The notes: generated by a model not told the origin, from the sequence alone. Numbered from the stretch's first letter, positions 36,035-45,903 are shown. The stretch: DNA of 64,000 nt from Rothia nasimurium (GCF_004569295.1 NZ_SPQC01000007.1:16531-80530); one strand, 5' to 3'. Made by a program: numbers and translations.

Positions 36035-36115
36035 ATGACGAAAGCACTCTATCTCACCCTGGTCGCGGCTTTTGGTGCCTCAATCAGCGGTGTCATCGGC
36101 CTGCTCCTGACCTAA
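36035..36115 (+). CDS. Possible small membrane peptide (26 residues)
   Basis: ATG 36035 behind a strong ribosome site (GAAAGGAG), reading MTKALYLTLVAAFGASISGV and ending GLLLT. It is a single hydrophobic helix with a Lys near the N-terminus. Similar one-helix peptides ('methionine and alanine importer small subunit' or stress peptides) exist, but I cannot assign it. Confidence 0.5.
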   Translation: MTKALYLTLVAAFGASISGVIGLLLT

Positions 36116-36124
36116 ACTAGGCAC

Positions 36125-36645
36125 ATGGAGCTACGCTACTGGGCACTCACCGACGCCCCTTACCTTTACTCGATTCACCGCACATCCATCTGGCCTCGAG
36201 CGGCAGATGTCAGCCCTCGCCAGCGAAAGCGATACCGGAGCCTGGGGCAGGGCCTGGGCCTACTACTGGCTAGCCGACCCCTACCGCGGGCAGGGCTACA
36301 ACAAAAGCAGCCCTCACGGCGGTGTGCGACTGGGCCCTGGGTGAGACCAACCCCGCACCTACCCTACCTGCCCTCGATACCGGCCTACTGGCGTCCTTAC
36401 CCTCGCCCCGGCTCCGCCGCCTGGAGCTGGGCTACCGCGCCAATAACCCCGCTAGCGGAGCCGTCGCCGTCGCGGCCGGGTTCCAGATTGAAGGGATTGA
36501 GCGGGAGAAATTCCTCTACGCCGGGCAGACCTACGACGCGGTGATAGCCGCTAGGCTCCGCAAGGACGGACGCACCCCGACCACTGCGCCCTTTACCTTG
36601 AAAACAAGCAGGGGTTTGAAGTAGAACTCGTCGCCCCAAACTAAC
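36125..36645 (+). pseudogene. Decayed GNAT acetyltransferase gene, with a possible VOC-protein fragment at the end
   Basis: Three frames must be joined to read a RimJ-like GNAT: MELRYWALTDAPYLYSIHR (from 36125), then after about 36190 LERQMSALASESDTGAW and YYWLADPYRGQGY, then after about 36300 TKAALTAVCDWALGE and LELGYRANNPASGAVAVAAG (to about 36555). Thus at least two frameshifts, plus a missing middle (the acetyl-CoA-side strand between TGAW and WAYYW). The end, 36561-36645 in another frame (HPDHCALYLENKQGFEVELV), looks like the C-terminus of a glyoxalase/VOC protein. A functional product is very unlikely. Confidence 0.75.
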
Positions 36646-36664
36646 CCGCACTTAGTCTGAAAAC

Positions 36665-36682
36665 CCCGCAACTAGTTGCGGG
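36665..36682. repeat. Perfect 18-base palindrome
   Basis: CCCGCAACTAGTTGCGGG, directly after the pseudogene remnants. With flanking A and G runs it may be a residual terminator. Confidence 0.5.
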
Positions 36683-36724
36683 TGAAACAGAATAAATGCG
36701 GGGAAGAAGGCGGACATCGGGCAT

Positions 36725-36777
36725 AAAAAGAGAAGGTAGGCCAGCGCTTCGCGCATTCTGGCCTGCCTTCTCTTTTT
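36725..36777. terminator. Terminator of tRNA-Arg (bidirectional)
   Basis: AAAAAGAGAAGGTAGGCC (36725-36742) pairs with GGCCTGCCTTCTCTTTTT (36760-36777), one wobble pair; both strands end in a T-run. It lies just after the 3' end of the minus-strand tRNA. Confidence 0.85.
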
Positions 36778-36778
36778 G

Positions 36779-36851
36779 TGCCCTCGAAAGGATTCGAACC
36801 TTCGACACCCAGCTCCGGAAACTGGTGCTCTATCCACTGAGCTACGAGGGC
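36779..36851 (-). tRNA. tRNA-Arg (CCG)
   Basis: 73 nt cloverleaf on the minus strand: acceptor GCCCTCG/CGAGGGC, D arm GCTCAGTGGATAGAGC, anticodon stem CCAGT/GCTGG with loop TTCCGGA (anticodon CCG, positions 34-36), T arm with GGTTCGAATCC. CCA is not encoded. Reads CGG codons. Confidence 0.97.
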
Positions 36852-36973
36852 AAACACTGAACCTTCACTATAGATAGTGAAACTCAGACCTGATTACTCT
36901 ATCAGAAACCCCGCCCCACAATACAAACCGATTACAGTAGGAACAAAGACCAGCGCACCGAAGGGCTGAATCA

Positions 36974-37888
36974 ATGACCACACTCACCGGCAACTACGCG
37001 GGAACCAACCACACCTCCCACACCTTTGACTTCTACCCGTCCAGCGCACCCACCGGTGAACACCACCCCGTGCCCCTGCTCATCTACGTCCACGGCGGAG
37101 CCTGGCGATTCGGCGACAAATCCTCCTTCTTGCTAGCCGACAATGGTCTACACCGCGTCCGCGAACGCTTCGCCCACGCCGGCTACGCCACAGCCTCCAT
37201 TAACTACCGGCTCAGCCACGAGGCCCTCTTCCCCGCCCAAATCAACGACCTCAAAACAGCCATCCGCTACTTCAAAACCAGGGCCGAAGATTTCGGAATC
37301 GACCCCAACCGTATCGTTCTCGCAGGCGGATCAGCGGGTGGGCACCTGGTCCAGCTGGCCGCCGCCACCGGCCACCTGAACGAGCCCTACCTCGAAGGAC
37401 TCTCAGCCAGCGCGCTCGCTGCTCGCACCATCGCCGGTGAGCCGGACTCGTCCGTCCGCTGTGCCGTCTCAATCTACGGGGTCAGCGACCTGCGCACTAT
37501 CTTCGACGACCGCGTGGCCTGGGGCTTCCCCTCCGACCACCCCGAGGACGACGGCGCCGAATGGCGGCTACTCGGCTCCACCTACCCCGCCCCGGCAGGT
37601 AGCCCAGCAGAGGTTAACTGGGCCAAAGCCCACCCCATCGATTACGCACAAGAGGCCCAGAGAACCGGCGAACGTACCCACGCACCGGTGTACTACATCC
37701 ACGGCACCGCAGACACCTGTGTGCCGCCTAACCAGTCCGTCGAGGCCCACCGTGCCCTCTCAGCCGCCGGAATCGCCACCGAACTCACCCTGATTGGTGG
37801 AGCAGACCACTCCGACCCGGCAATCTACGCCAGCGAGAGCACCTGGGAACATATCATTCGCTGGGTAGGTCTACAGCTCACCCTGTAG
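36974..37888 (+). CDS. Alpha/beta hydrolase (esterase/kynurenine-formamidase-like)
   Basis: Serine hydrolase with oxyanion-hole motif HGGAW (residues 40-44), nucleophile elbow GGSAGGH (Ser120), acid in HGTADTCVP and His in GGADHSDP. 304 residues. The HGGAW/GGSAGG arrangement is that of the HSL/BD-FAE group of short-chain esterases and formamidases. Start ATG 36974 with GAAGGG upstream. It ends 10 bases before argS. Substrate not predictable. Confidence 0.85.
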   Translation: MTTLTGNYAGTNHTSHTFDFYPSSAPTGEHHPVPLLIYVHGGAWRFGDKSSFLLADNGLHRVRERFAHAGYATASINYRLSHEALFPAQINDLKTAIRYFKTRAEDFGIDPNRIVLAGGSAGGHLVQLAAATGHLNEPYLEGLSASALAARTIAGEPDSSVRCAVSIYGVSDLRTIFDDRVAWGFPSDHPEDDGAEWRLLGSTYPAPAGSPAEVNWAKAHPIDYAQEAQRTGERTHAPVYYIHGTADTCVPPNQSVEAHRALSAAGIATELTLIGGADHSDPAIYASESTWEHIIRWVGLQLTL

Positions 37889-37898
37889 ACTTGACCCT

Positions 37899-39560
37899 AT
37901 GACTCCCGAAGAACTCTCAAGTGCAATTGACGGCGCGCTGACCGCAGCGTTCGAAGCCGGCGAACTGACCCTGACCGACGGCGAAACCGCCCCCGCTGTG
38001 CGCGTAGAGCGCCCCAAGAACCGCGACCACGGCGACTGGGCCACGAACATCGCCCTACAGATTTCTAAGAAGGTGGGGAAGAATCCCTGCGAGGTAGCCC
38101 AGATCCTGGCTGCCCGAATCACCGAGATTGCCGGTGTGGCAAGCGTAGATATCGCCGGCCCTGGCTTCCTCAACATCACCCTGGACGCCGCCGCGGCGGG
38201 TGAGCTGGCTAAGACCATCGTTGAGCAGGGCTCAGCTTTTGGTACCAACGAAAACCTGGCTGGCCAGACCATCAACCTGGAGTTCGTCTCCGCTAACCCC
38301 ACCGGCCCCATCCACCTGGGCGGTACCCGTTGGGCCGCTATGGGCGATTCCCTGGCCCGTATCTTCATCTCCCAGGGGGCCAAGGTCGTGCGTGAATACT
38401 ACTTCAACGACCACGGTAACCAGATTGACCGCTTTGCTCGGTCCCTGCTGGCCCGTGCCAAGGGTGAAGAGGCTCCCGAGGACGGCTACGGTGGCGAGTA
38501 CATCACCGATATCGCTAACCGGGTGCTTGAGGTCCGCCCCGACGCCCTTGAGGCCGAAGACCCCCAGGAAGTTTTCCGGGCTACCGGTGTTGAATTCATG
38601 TTCGAGGACATCAAGGCTTCCCTGCACGCCTTCCACGTCGATTTTGACGTCTACTTTCACGAGAACTCCCTGTTTGAAAACGGCAAGGTAGACGAGCTGC
38701 TTGAGAAGCTCAAGGAGTCCGAGAACCTCTACTTCAAGGACGGCGCCTGGTGGCTCAAGTCCACCGACTTCGGCGACGACAAGGACCGCGTGGTCATCAA
38801 GTCTGACGGCAATGCCGCCTACATCGCCGGTGACATCGCCTACTTCCAGGACAAGACCAAGCGCGAAGAGAACCCCGCTGACCTGGCAATCTACATGCTG
38901 GGTGCTGACCACCACGGCTATGTAGCCCGCCTCAAGGCCGCTGCCGCTGCCCTGGGCGATGACCCCAACATGGTTGAGGTCATGATTGGCCAGATGGTTA
39001 ACCTGGTCAAGGACGGCAAGCCCGTGCGTATGTCCAAGCGCGCCGGTACCGTCGTGACCCTGGAAGACCTAGTTGAAATCGTGGGTGTGGATGCAGCCCG
39101 TTACTCCCTGACCCGCTACTCGGTTGACTCCAACATCGATATCGACCTGGACCTGCTGACCAAGCAGTCCAACGAGAACCCGGTCTTCTACGTGCAGTAT
39201 GCCCACGCCCGCACCTGCGCTCTTGCCCGCAACGCTGAGGTAGCCGGCGTCACCACCGACTCCGTCGATACCGCCCTGCTGAACTCAGAGGCAGACTCAG
39301 CCCTGCTGGCTGCCCTGGGCCAGTTCGCCGGTGCTGTCAAAGAAGCCGCTGACTTCCGTGAGCCCCACCGTGTAGCCCGTTACCTGGAAACCCTGGCCGG
39401 CGCCTACCATCGCTGGTACGGTGTCTCCCACGTTGCCCCCAAGGGCGATGAAGAAGTCACCGACCTGCACCGCACCCGCCTACTGCTGAATAACGCAACC
39501 CGCCAGGTACTGGCCAACGGCCTGGGCCTGCTGGGCGTGAGCGCACCGGAGAAGATGTAA
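37899..39560 (+). CDS. argS: Arginyl-tRNA synthetase
   Basis: Class I aminoacyl-tRNA synthetase. N-terminal Add-1 domain to about residue 110, then [22 protein letters not shown], where HLGG is the HIGH motif (about 131-134), the KMSKS-equivalent MSKRAGTVV (about 378), and the all-helical anticodon domain ([20 protein letters not shown]). 553 residues, normal. The lysA start follows the stop directly (TAAATG). Confidence 0.96.
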   Translation: MTPEELSSAIDGALTAAFEAGELTLTDGETAPAVRVERPKNRDHGDWATNIALQISKKVGKNPCEVAQILAARITEIAGVASVDIAGPGFLNITLDAAAAGELAKTIVEQGSAFGTNENLAGQTINLEFVSANPTGPIHLGGTRWAAMGDSLARIFISQGAKVVREYYFNDHGNQIDRFARSLLARAKGEEAPEDGYGGEYITDIANRVLEVRPDALEAEDPQEVFRATGVEFMFEDIKASLHAFHVDFDVYFHENSLFENGKVDELLEKLKESENLYFKDGAWWLKSTDFGDDKDRVVIKSDGNAAYIAGDIAYFQDKTKREENPADLAIYMLGADHHGYVARLKAAAAALGDDPNMVEVMIGQMVNLVKDGKPVRMSKRAGTVVTLEDLVEIVGVDAARYSLTRYSVDSNIDIDLDLLTKQSNENPVFYVQYAHARTCALARNAEVAGVTTDSVDTALLNSEADSALLAALGQFAGAVKEAADFREPHRVARYLETLAGAYHRWYGVSHVAPKGDEEVTDLHRTRLLLNNATRQVLANGLGLLGVSAPEKM

Positions 39561-41045
39561 ATGGGCGCAGAAGCCGCACTGTTCAAGCCCGACTGGCTGA
39601 GCTACCCGTCTGCCCCGGCCGACCTCGACCCCGTGATTTGGATGCCCTCCTTCACCCGCTCCGAGAGCGGCGAACTTGAGGTGGACGGCACCCCCGTCAG
39701 CCACCTGGTCGCCGATTTCGGCACCCCCGAGTACGTCTTTTCTGAGACCACCTTCCGCGCCCGCGCCGCTGAATTCCGTTCCGCCTTCGAGACGGCTTTT
39801 GAGAAGCACGGGGCTGAGGTCTCGGTCTACTACGCCGGTAAGTCCTTCCTGGCGACCGCTGTGGCCAAGTGGGCTGAGGAAGCAGGCCTGTGCCTCGATA
39901 CCGCAAGCGGTGGTGAGCTAGCTATCGCCATGCGGGCCGGGGTGCCCGGTGCGAAAATCGCCCTGCACGGTAACAACAAGTCGGCGGGCGAGATTGCCCG
40001 CGCCCTGCGCTACGGGGTAGGACGCCTGGTGGCCGACTCGGTGCCCGAGGTGCAGCTGATTGCGCAGGTAGCAGCCGAGCTGGGCGTCACCGCCCCGGTC
40101 ATGCTCCGCGTGACCCCGGGCGTCCACGCCTCGACCCACGACTTCATTGCTACCGCCCACGAGGATCAGAAGTTTGGTCAGTCTCTGGTAGCCGGTACCG
40201 CGCCGCTGGCAGGTCTGTCGCTTGAAGAGCTGACCGAGCTGGGAATCACCGCAGATGATGCCTACGCCACCGTGGCTGCCGCTCTGGCCCTGGCCAGCGA
40301 GCACATTGACCTGCGAGGTTTGCACTGCCACATCGGCTCCCAGATTTTTGAGGCCGAGGGATTCGGCAAGGCCGCTGAAAAGGTGCTGACCTACATGCAG
40401 CAGCTCAATGAGCGCTTTGGTGTGGTGCTACCCGAGATTGATCTGGGCGGCGGCTACGGTATTGGCTACACCGAGCAGGACACCCCGCGCGGTTCAGCCG
40501 ATATCGCCACCGAGCTGGCTGACATGGTCTCTAAGACCTGCGCCAACGTGGGCATGGACATTCCTCAGCTCTCCTTTGAGCCGGGCCGCTCCATCTCGGG
40601 CCCTTCGGGTATCACCCTCTACACGGTCGGTACCATCAAGGACGTGGCGATTGAGGACGAGAACGGGGACACCCGCGTGCGCCGCTACGTCTCGGTCGAC
40701 GGCGGTATGAGCGATAACCCCCGCCCGGTGCTCTACGAGTCTGACTACGCCGTAACCCTGGCTAACCGGGCTCTGGCAGGGGAGCAGATTCTCTCTCGCG
40801 TGGTGGGTAAGCACTGCGAATCTGGCGATATTGTGATTCGCTACTGCTACCTGCCGGCCGACCTGGCAGCGGGAGACATCCTGGCTGTTCCGGCCACCGG
40901 CGCCTATAACCACGTTATGGCATCGAACTACAACTACCTGACCCGCCCGCCGGTTATCGCTACGGCGGAGGGCAAGGAACCGCGCGCTATTATCCGCCGC
41001 GAAACTGAAGAGGATATGCTGGCCCGAGATCTGGGTCTAGTTTAG
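39561..41045 (+). CDS. lysA: Diaminopimelate decarboxylase
   Basis: PLP enzyme for the last step of lysine synthesis. PLP-Lys in YYAGKSF (Lys94), glycine-rich phosphate site DLGGGYGIGY, and the active-site motif GKHCESGD. 494 residues. Contiguous with argS, an arrangement common in actinobacteria, so both are likely co-transcribed. A long hairpin follows. Confidence 0.95.
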   Translation: MGAEAALFKPDWLSYPSAPADLDPVIWMPSFTRSESGELEVDGTPVSHLVADFGTPEYVFSETTFRARAAEFRSAFETAFEKHGAEVSVYYAGKSFLATAVAKWAEEAGLCLDTASGGELAIAMRAGVPGAKIALHGNNKSAGEIARALRYGVGRLVADSVPEVQLIAQVAAELGVTAPVMLRVTPGVHASTHDFIATAHEDQKFGQSLVAGTAPLAGLSLEELTELGITADDAYATVAAALALASEHIDLRGLHCHIGSQIFEAEGFGKAAEKVLTYMQQLNERFGVVLPEIDLGGGYGIGYTEQDTPRGSADIATELADMVSKTCANVGMDIPQLSFEPGRSISGPSGITLYTVGTIKDVAIEDENGDTRVRRYVSVDGGMSDNPRPVLYESDYAVTLANRALAGEQILSRVVGKHCESGDIVIRYCYLPADLAAGDILAVPATGAYNHVMASNYNYLTRPPVIATAEGKEPRAIIRRETEEDMLARDLGLV

Positions 41046-41056
41046 GGTTCTTCACC

Positions 41057-41113
41057 AGGACGCCGCCTGCCAGCCTCCCTGCCTGCGGGCAGGGAGCGGT
41101 GAGGCGGCGTCCT
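41057..41113 (+). terminator. Terminator after lysA
   Basis: Outer stem AGGACGCCGCCT (41057-41068) with AGGCGGCGTCCT (41102-41113), inner stem CCCTGCC/GGCAGGG. The outer arm is nearly identical to that of the terminator after atpC. Confidence 0.75.
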
Positions 41114-41228
41114 GCTATTAACCACTCCGTGAGAAAATAAAGTTCATACTCTGGGTTACGCTGTCTTACCCGCTAGCATGGTGAGCGTACCCCCTGAACC
41201 TATTTCCCATCTACGTCAGGAGACGCTC

Positions 41229-42515
41229 TTGGGCAACACCACCATCAAAGTAGCGCTACTGGGCGCTGGTAACGTCGGCTCACAGGTAGCCCGCATGCTC
41301 ACCGAAGATGCCGAGTCCCTGCAAGACCGCATTGGTGCGCCGGTTGAGCTCATCGGTATTGCCGTGCGCGATACCTCAGCCAAGCGCCACTATGAGGCTG
41401 CACCCGAGCTCTACACCACCGATGCTGAGGCGCTGATTGACGCTGCCGATGTGGTCATTGAACTCACCGGCGGTATCGAGCCTGCCCGCACCCGCATCCT
41501 GCGTGCCCTGACCGCCGGCAAGTCGGTGGTATCGGGTAACAAGGCTCTGCTGGCTAAACACGGTGTAGAACTGGCTGCTGCCGCCGCTAAGAGCGGGGCC
41601 CAGCTCTCCTACGAGGCAGCGGTTGCTGGCGCTATCCCCATCCTGCGCCCTCTGCGCGACTCTCTGGCCGGTGACCAGATTACCCGCGTACTGGGTATCA
41701 TGAACGGCACCACCAACTACATCCTGGACCAGATGGACACCACCGGCGCCCAGTTCACCGACGCCCTGGCCGAGGCCCAGCGCCTGGGCTACGCCGAAGC
41801 TGACCCCACCGCCGATATCGAGGGCCACGACGCCGCCTCTAAGGCCGCGATTGTTGCCTCCCTGGCCTTCCACTCTGACTTCACCATCGACGACGTTCAC
41901 TGCGAGGGCATTACCTCCATCACCGCCGACGACGTGGCAGCAGCTGCTGCCGACGGCTACGTCATCAAGCTCCTTGCGGTCTGTGAAAAGGACGGCGAGG
42001 GCGTCAACATCCGCGTGAACCCCACCCTGGTACCCCGCACCCACCCGCTGGCGTCCGTCCACGGTGCTTTCAACGCTGTCTTCGTGCAGGCTGAAAACGC
42101 CGGTGAACTCATGTTCTACGGCCCCGGCGCAGGCGGAGCTCCTACCGCCTCTGCGGTACTGGGTGATTTCGTTTCCCTCTCCCGCCGCCTGGTGCTCGGT
42201 GGCCCCGGCATCCCGGAGTCCTCCTTTGCCCAGTTGACTGCCACTCCCATGAACGACGTTGTCTCCCGCTACTCTGTGGGTATCGTCGTGGAAGACAAGC
42301 TGGGTGTTCTGGCCAACATCGCCCGTATCTTTGCCGAGCACGGTGTCTCTATCGAGACCATGCGCCAGGCTAAGGGTACCGGCGACGGCACCAGCGCCTC
42401 CATCCGTATCGTCACCCACCGCGCCACCGACGCTAACCTGCGCAAGACCATGGCCGTGGTGGACGCCCTCGATACCGTCCGCGACATCACCTCCGTTATC
42501 CGCGTAGAAGGCTAA
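41229..42515 (+). CDS. hom: Homoserine dehydrogenase
   Basis: Converts aspartate semialdehyde to homoserine for threonine and methionine. Rossmann motif LLGAGNVGSQVA, catalytic region GIMNGTTNYILDQM, and a C-terminal ACT domain (VGIVVEDKLGVLANIARIF, about 350-428) for allosteric feedback. Start set at TTG 41229 since AGGAGA lies six bases upstream and the protein then begins MGNTTIKVALLGAGNVG; a longer frame exists from 41178. 428 residues. Confidence 0.94.
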   Translation: MGNTTIKVALLGAGNVGSQVARMLTEDAESLQDRIGAPVELIGIAVRDTSAKRHYEAAPELYTTDAEALIDAADVVIELTGGIEPARTRILRALTAGKSVVSGNKALLAKHGVELAAAAAKSGAQLSYEAAVAGAIPILRPLRDSLAGDQITRVLGIMNGTTNYILDQMDTTGAQFTDALAEAQRLGYAEADPTADIEGHDAASKAAIVASLAFHSDFTIDDVHCEGITSITADDVAAAAADGYVIKLLAVCEKDGEGVNIRVNPTLVPRTHPLASVHGAFNAVFVQAENAGELMFYGPGAGGAPTASAVLGDFVSLSRRLVLGGPGIPESSFAQLTATPMNDVVSRYSVGIVVEDKLGVLANIARIFAEHGVSIETMRQAKGTGDGTSASIRIVTHRATDANLRKTMAVVDALDTVRDITSVIRVEG

Positions 42516-42527
42516 ACACCGATTCTT

Positions 42528-43544
42528 ATGTCACTTCCCATGATCGACGGCTCAGACGAGCCCTTCGTCCAGCCCGATGTAATCCCTCTTGGCGTGCGCG
42601 TGACCGTCAAGGTCCCGGCTTCTTCAGCCAATCTCGGTCCCGGCTATGACTCTCTCGGTCTGGCCCTGGCTCACTATGATGACCTGACGGTTACCCGCGT
42701 GCCCGGGGTGGGGGAGTTGACCTTTAATCTCACCGGTGAGGGGGCGGACGAGGTTCCGCAGGATGCCAGCCACCTGGTTATCAAGGCCATGGTGACTGCC
42801 TGGAAAGCCGTGGGGCTTTTTGAGCTACCCTCCCTGCACGTTCAGGCCCATAACCGCATCCCGCATTCCCGCGGTATGGGGTCCTCCGCTTCAGCCATCG
42901 TGGCCGGTGTGACCGCAGCGAACGGCCTGCTCCCCGCCGAACTACAGCTTGATGACGAGGCCGTACTACAGATTTGTTCGGGCATGGAGGGGCACCCCGA
43001 TAACGTGGCCCCCTCCCTCTACGGCCACGTCGTCATCTCCTACGGGGACGACTCGGGCTGGCACTCCCTGCCCGTACCGGCCCACGAGAACGTACTGCCG
43101 GTCATCGCAATTCCTGACTACGAGGTGCCGACCAAGGTAGCCCGCGGCCTCATTCCTGAGACCGTTCCCCACCGGGAGGCTGCCGTCAACTCCGGCCGTG
43201 CAGCCCTGCTGACCCAGGCACTGGCGTCCTACCCCGACTACCTGTTGCCCGCAACCAGCGACCTGCTACACCAGTCCTACCGTGCCGTTGCTATGAAGCC
43301 CTCAGCGGCCCTGGTTAAGTACCTGCGCGGCAAGGGCTTTGCCGCAGTGATTTCGGGGGCCGGCCCCACCGTCATGGCCCTGGCCAACGGGGCGGACGAA
43401 CGCGCCCGAGTTCGTGAAGCCATTGAGGCCTTCGTCACCGAAAGCGAGCCTAATCAGCACGAGAACCGGGCTGTAAGCTGGCGGGTGCTCGATATCGATA
43501 TCGACACTAAAGGTGTTATGCTTACTTATGAGGAAACCGCCTAG
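42528..43544 (+). CDS. thrB: Homoserine kinase
   Basis: GHMP kinase: substrate segment PASSANLGPGYDSLGLAL, ATP loop PHSRGMGSSASAIVAGV and C-terminal GAGPTVMAL-like SGAGPTVMALANG. 338 residues. Begins 12 bases after hom. The usual third partner thrC (threonine synthase) is not between or next to them in this window. Confidence 0.94.
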   Translation: MSLPMIDGSDEPFVQPDVIPLGVRVTVKVPASSANLGPGYDSLGLALAHYDDLTVTRVPGVGELTFNLTGEGADEVPQDASHLVIKAMVTAWKAVGLFELPSLHVQAHNRIPHSRGMGSSASAIVAGVTAANGLLPAELQLDDEAVLQICSGMEGHPDNVAPSLYGHVVISYGDDSGWHSLPVPAHENVLPVIAIPDYEVPTKVARGLIPETVPHREAAVNSGRAALLTQALASYPDYLLPATSDLLHQSYRAVAMKPSAALVKYLRGKGFAAVISGAGPTVMALANGADERARVREAIEAFVTESEPNQHENRAVSWRVLDIDIDTKGVMLTYEETA

Positions 43545-43863
43545 CGCGCTCCAGCACTATTCGTGCCCGGGCTCGCCTGTGTTGGCCTCATCCCACGGTT
43601 TGGCAGGTCTGTAGAAGCCTCAGCAGGTTTAACCGTTCATTTACGTCTTTCACTGACTAGTGGGGGCGTTCCCTTGCCGGGTATCCCGTCAGCCACCGTT
43701 TGGTGCAGCCGGGCGCCCGAACCCGGGTCACCTGATACTCTCGCTTTTCCAGCGACAGCGTCACCTGACCCCTGAAACTATCACTCGCCCGCTCTGGGCA
43801 TGGCGCATCTGTTGCGCCAGAACAACCCGCAAAATCAACGACATTTCGAGAGAAGGAATCTTC
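43545..43863 (+). promoter_or_regulatory. 319-base rho leader
   Basis: C-rich, G-poor stretches (for example around 43677-43735 and 43760-43810) between thrB and rho. Long leaders of rho genes commonly hold Rho-binding (rut) sequence for autoregulated termination. The stretch from 43660 is open in frame with rho but is not protein-like. No other gene or repeat seen. Confidence 0.45.
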
Positions 43864-45888
43864 GTGGCAGAAAACACCGACCTGACCGCAGGTACGGAGG
43901 CCGCAGCAGCGGCTGAGCAGAAGTCCCCCAGCCTGAGCACCCTCAAACTTGCTCAGCTCCAGTCCCTGGCTTCCCAGCTAGGTATTACCGGCGCCCGCCG
44001 CATGCGTAAATCAGATCTGGTTGAGGCTATTTCAGCCCACCAGCGTGGCTCAGCTGTAGCCGACCGTCCTGCTGAAACCGCAGATCAGGCAGAGAAGCCT
44101 AAGCGCACTCGTACCCGCAAGACCGCAGCCGAGAAGGCCGCTGAAGCAGAGCAGCCCAAGGGGCAGGACGCTGCCGAAGCCGCTGATGCACCTGCTGAAG
44201 CTACTTCTGAGAAGCCCGCTACTAAGCGTCGCGGTAACCGCCGCGCCACCAGCTCAACCGTAGCCGCTGAGGCCCAGAAGGAGACCAAGCCCGATACCTC
44301 AGCCCTTGAGGCAGTTGAAGCTGCCCTTGACGGGCTGGAGTCCCAGAAGGCTGCCCGCAATGAGCAGAACGAGGGCGAAGAGGGCGCCAAGCGCACCCGT
44401 ACCGACCGTCGCCGCAAGAACGAGGGCGAGAACGTCGATTCCGCCGAGCAGAACGACACCTCCGCTGAGAACGGCGAGAAGAACGAGCGTTTTGAGCGCA
44501 GGAACCGTCGTGACCGCAACGACCGCGACAACCGTCAGGACCGCGGCGACAAGCAGGATCGCGACAACCGCGACCGCGGTAGCAAGAACGACCGCGACAA
44601 CCGCGCTGAGCGCAACGACCGCCAGAACAACAACGGCCCCGACGAAGACCGCCGTAACAACCGCAAGAACCGCCGCGACCGTCAGGCAGAGCGCCGCGAA
44701 CGCCGTAACAACCGCCGCGACGACTACGAGCCCGAGATCAGCGAAGACGACGTACTGATTCCCGTTGCCGGTGTGCTCGACGTCCTCGATAACTACGCTT
44801 TCGTGCGTACCTCCGGCTACCTGCCCGGTACCAACGACGTTTACGTTTCCCTGGCCCAGGTCAAGCGTTACGGCCTGCGCAAGGGCGACGCAGTGGTCGG
44901 TACCATCCGCGCCCCCCGCGAAGGCGATAACAACAACCGCCAGAAGTTCAACGCCCTGGTGCAGCTGACCTCCATCAACGGCCTGACCCCCGAAGAGTCC
45001 AAGGGGCGCCGCGAGTTCAACAAGCTCACCCCGCTCTACCCCAAGGAGCGCCTGCGCCTGGAGACCGAGCCTAAGAAGCTCGGTACCCGCGTCATTGACC
45101 TGATTGCCCCCATCGGCAAAGGCCAGCGTGGCCTGATTGTGGCACCTCCCAAGGCCGGTAAGACCCTGATGCTGCAGTCCATCGCCAACGCGATTACCAC
45201 CAACAACCCCGAGGTTCACCTCATGATGGTTCTGGTGGACGAACGCCCCGAAGAAGTTACCGACATGCAGCGCACCGTCAACGGTGAGGTGATCGCCTCC
45301 ACCTTTGACCGCCCGGCAGATGACCACACCACCGTTGCTGAGCTCGCCATTGAGCGCGCCAAGCGTCTGGTGGAGCAGGGCCGCGACGTCGTCGTCCTGC
45401 TGGACTCTATGACCCGCCTGGGCCGTGCCTACAACCTGGCAGCCCCTGCCTCAGGTCGCATTCTCTCCGGTGGTGTAGACGCAGCTGCCCTCTACCCGCC
45501 CAAGAAGTTCTTCGGTGCTGCCCGCAACATCGAAGAAGGCGGCTCACTGACCATTCTGGCGACCGCCCTGGTTGAGACCGGCTCCAAGATGGACGAGGTT
45601 ATCTTCGAAGAATTTAAGGGCACCGGCAACATGGAACTGCGCCTTTCCCGCCAGCTGGCAGACAAGCGTATCTTCCCCGCCATCGACCTCAACGCGTCCT
45701 CAACCCGCCGCGAAGAGGCCCTGCTCTCACCCGACGAGGTCAAGATTATGTGGCGCCTGCGCCGTGTGCTGGCAGGCATGGACCAGGAACAGTCCCTGTC
45801 TGTTCTGCTCTCCAAGCTGCGCGAGACCCAGTCCAACGTCGAATTCCTGCTCACCGTTGCTAAGAGCGGCCTGGGCCACGGCGAATAA
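43864..45888 (+). CDS. rho: Transcription termination factor Rho (actinobacterial long form)
   Basis: Hexameric RNA-dependent ATPase. Rho_N domain (about residues 20-60, LSTLKLAQLQSLASQLGITG), a long insert of about 230 residues that turns extremely rich in Arg, Asn and Asp (about 205-295), the RNA-binding CSD (GVLDVLDNYAFVRTSGYLPG), Walker A PPKAGKTLML and the DERPEEVTDM motif. Start GTG 43864 with GAGAAGGA upstream. 674 residues; the insert accounts for the excess over the 419 of E. coli. Confidence 0.95.
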   Translation: MAENTDLTAGTEAAAAAEQKSPSLSTLKLAQLQSLASQLGITGARRMRKSDLVEAISAHQRGSAVADRPAETADQAEKPKRTRTRKTAAEKAAEAEQPKGQDAAEAADAPAEATSEKPATKRRGNRRATSSTVAAEAQKETKPDTSALEAVEAALDGLESQKAARNEQNEGEEGAKRTRTDRRRKNEGENVDSAEQNDTSAENGEKNERFERRNRRDRNDRDNRQDRGDKQDRDNRDRGSKNDRDNRAERNDRQNNNGPDEDRRNNRKNRRDRQAERRERRNNRRDDYEPEISEDDVLIPVAGVLDVLDNYAFVRTSGYLPGTNDVYVSLAQVKRYGLRKGDAVVGTIRAPREGDNNNRQKFNALVQLTSINGLTPEESKGRREFNKLTPLYPKERLRLETEPKKLGTRVIDLIAPIGKGQRGLIVAPPKAGKTLMLQSIANAITTNNPEVHLMMVLVDERPEEVTDMQRTVNGEVIASTFDRPADDHTTVAELAIERAKRLVEQGRDVVVLLDSMTRLGRAYNLAAPASGRILSGGVDAAALYPPKKFFGAARNIEEGGSLTILATALVETGSKMDEVIFEEFKGTGNMELRLSRQLADKRIFPAIDLNASSTRREEALLSPDEVKIMWRLRRVLAGMDQEQSLSVLLSKLRETQSNVEFLLTVAKSGLGHGE

Positions 45889-45903
45889 GGAAAGGACATC
45901 ACC

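Noticed and set aside
36665..36713. CRISPR-like repetition of CCCGCA/TGCGGG
   Set aside because: Only one palindrome with a partial third arm; no regular spacers. No CRISPR array seen in the window.
36652..36857. Two short minus-strand frames across the tRNA-Arg region
   Set aside because: They translate the tRNA gene and its terminator; not protein genes.
41376..42419. 347-codon minus-strand open frame opposite hom
   Set aside because: Antisense shadow of a well-conserved enzyme.
43660..43863. In-frame N-terminal extension of rho of 68 codons
   Set aside because: Not protein-like, and GTG 43864 has a good ribosome site and the normal Rho N-terminus.
44299..45327. 342-codon minus-strand open frame opposite rho
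   Set aside because: Looks membrane-like (Val/Ala/Leu-rich) only because it is complementary to the Arg/Asp/Asn-rich rho insert.
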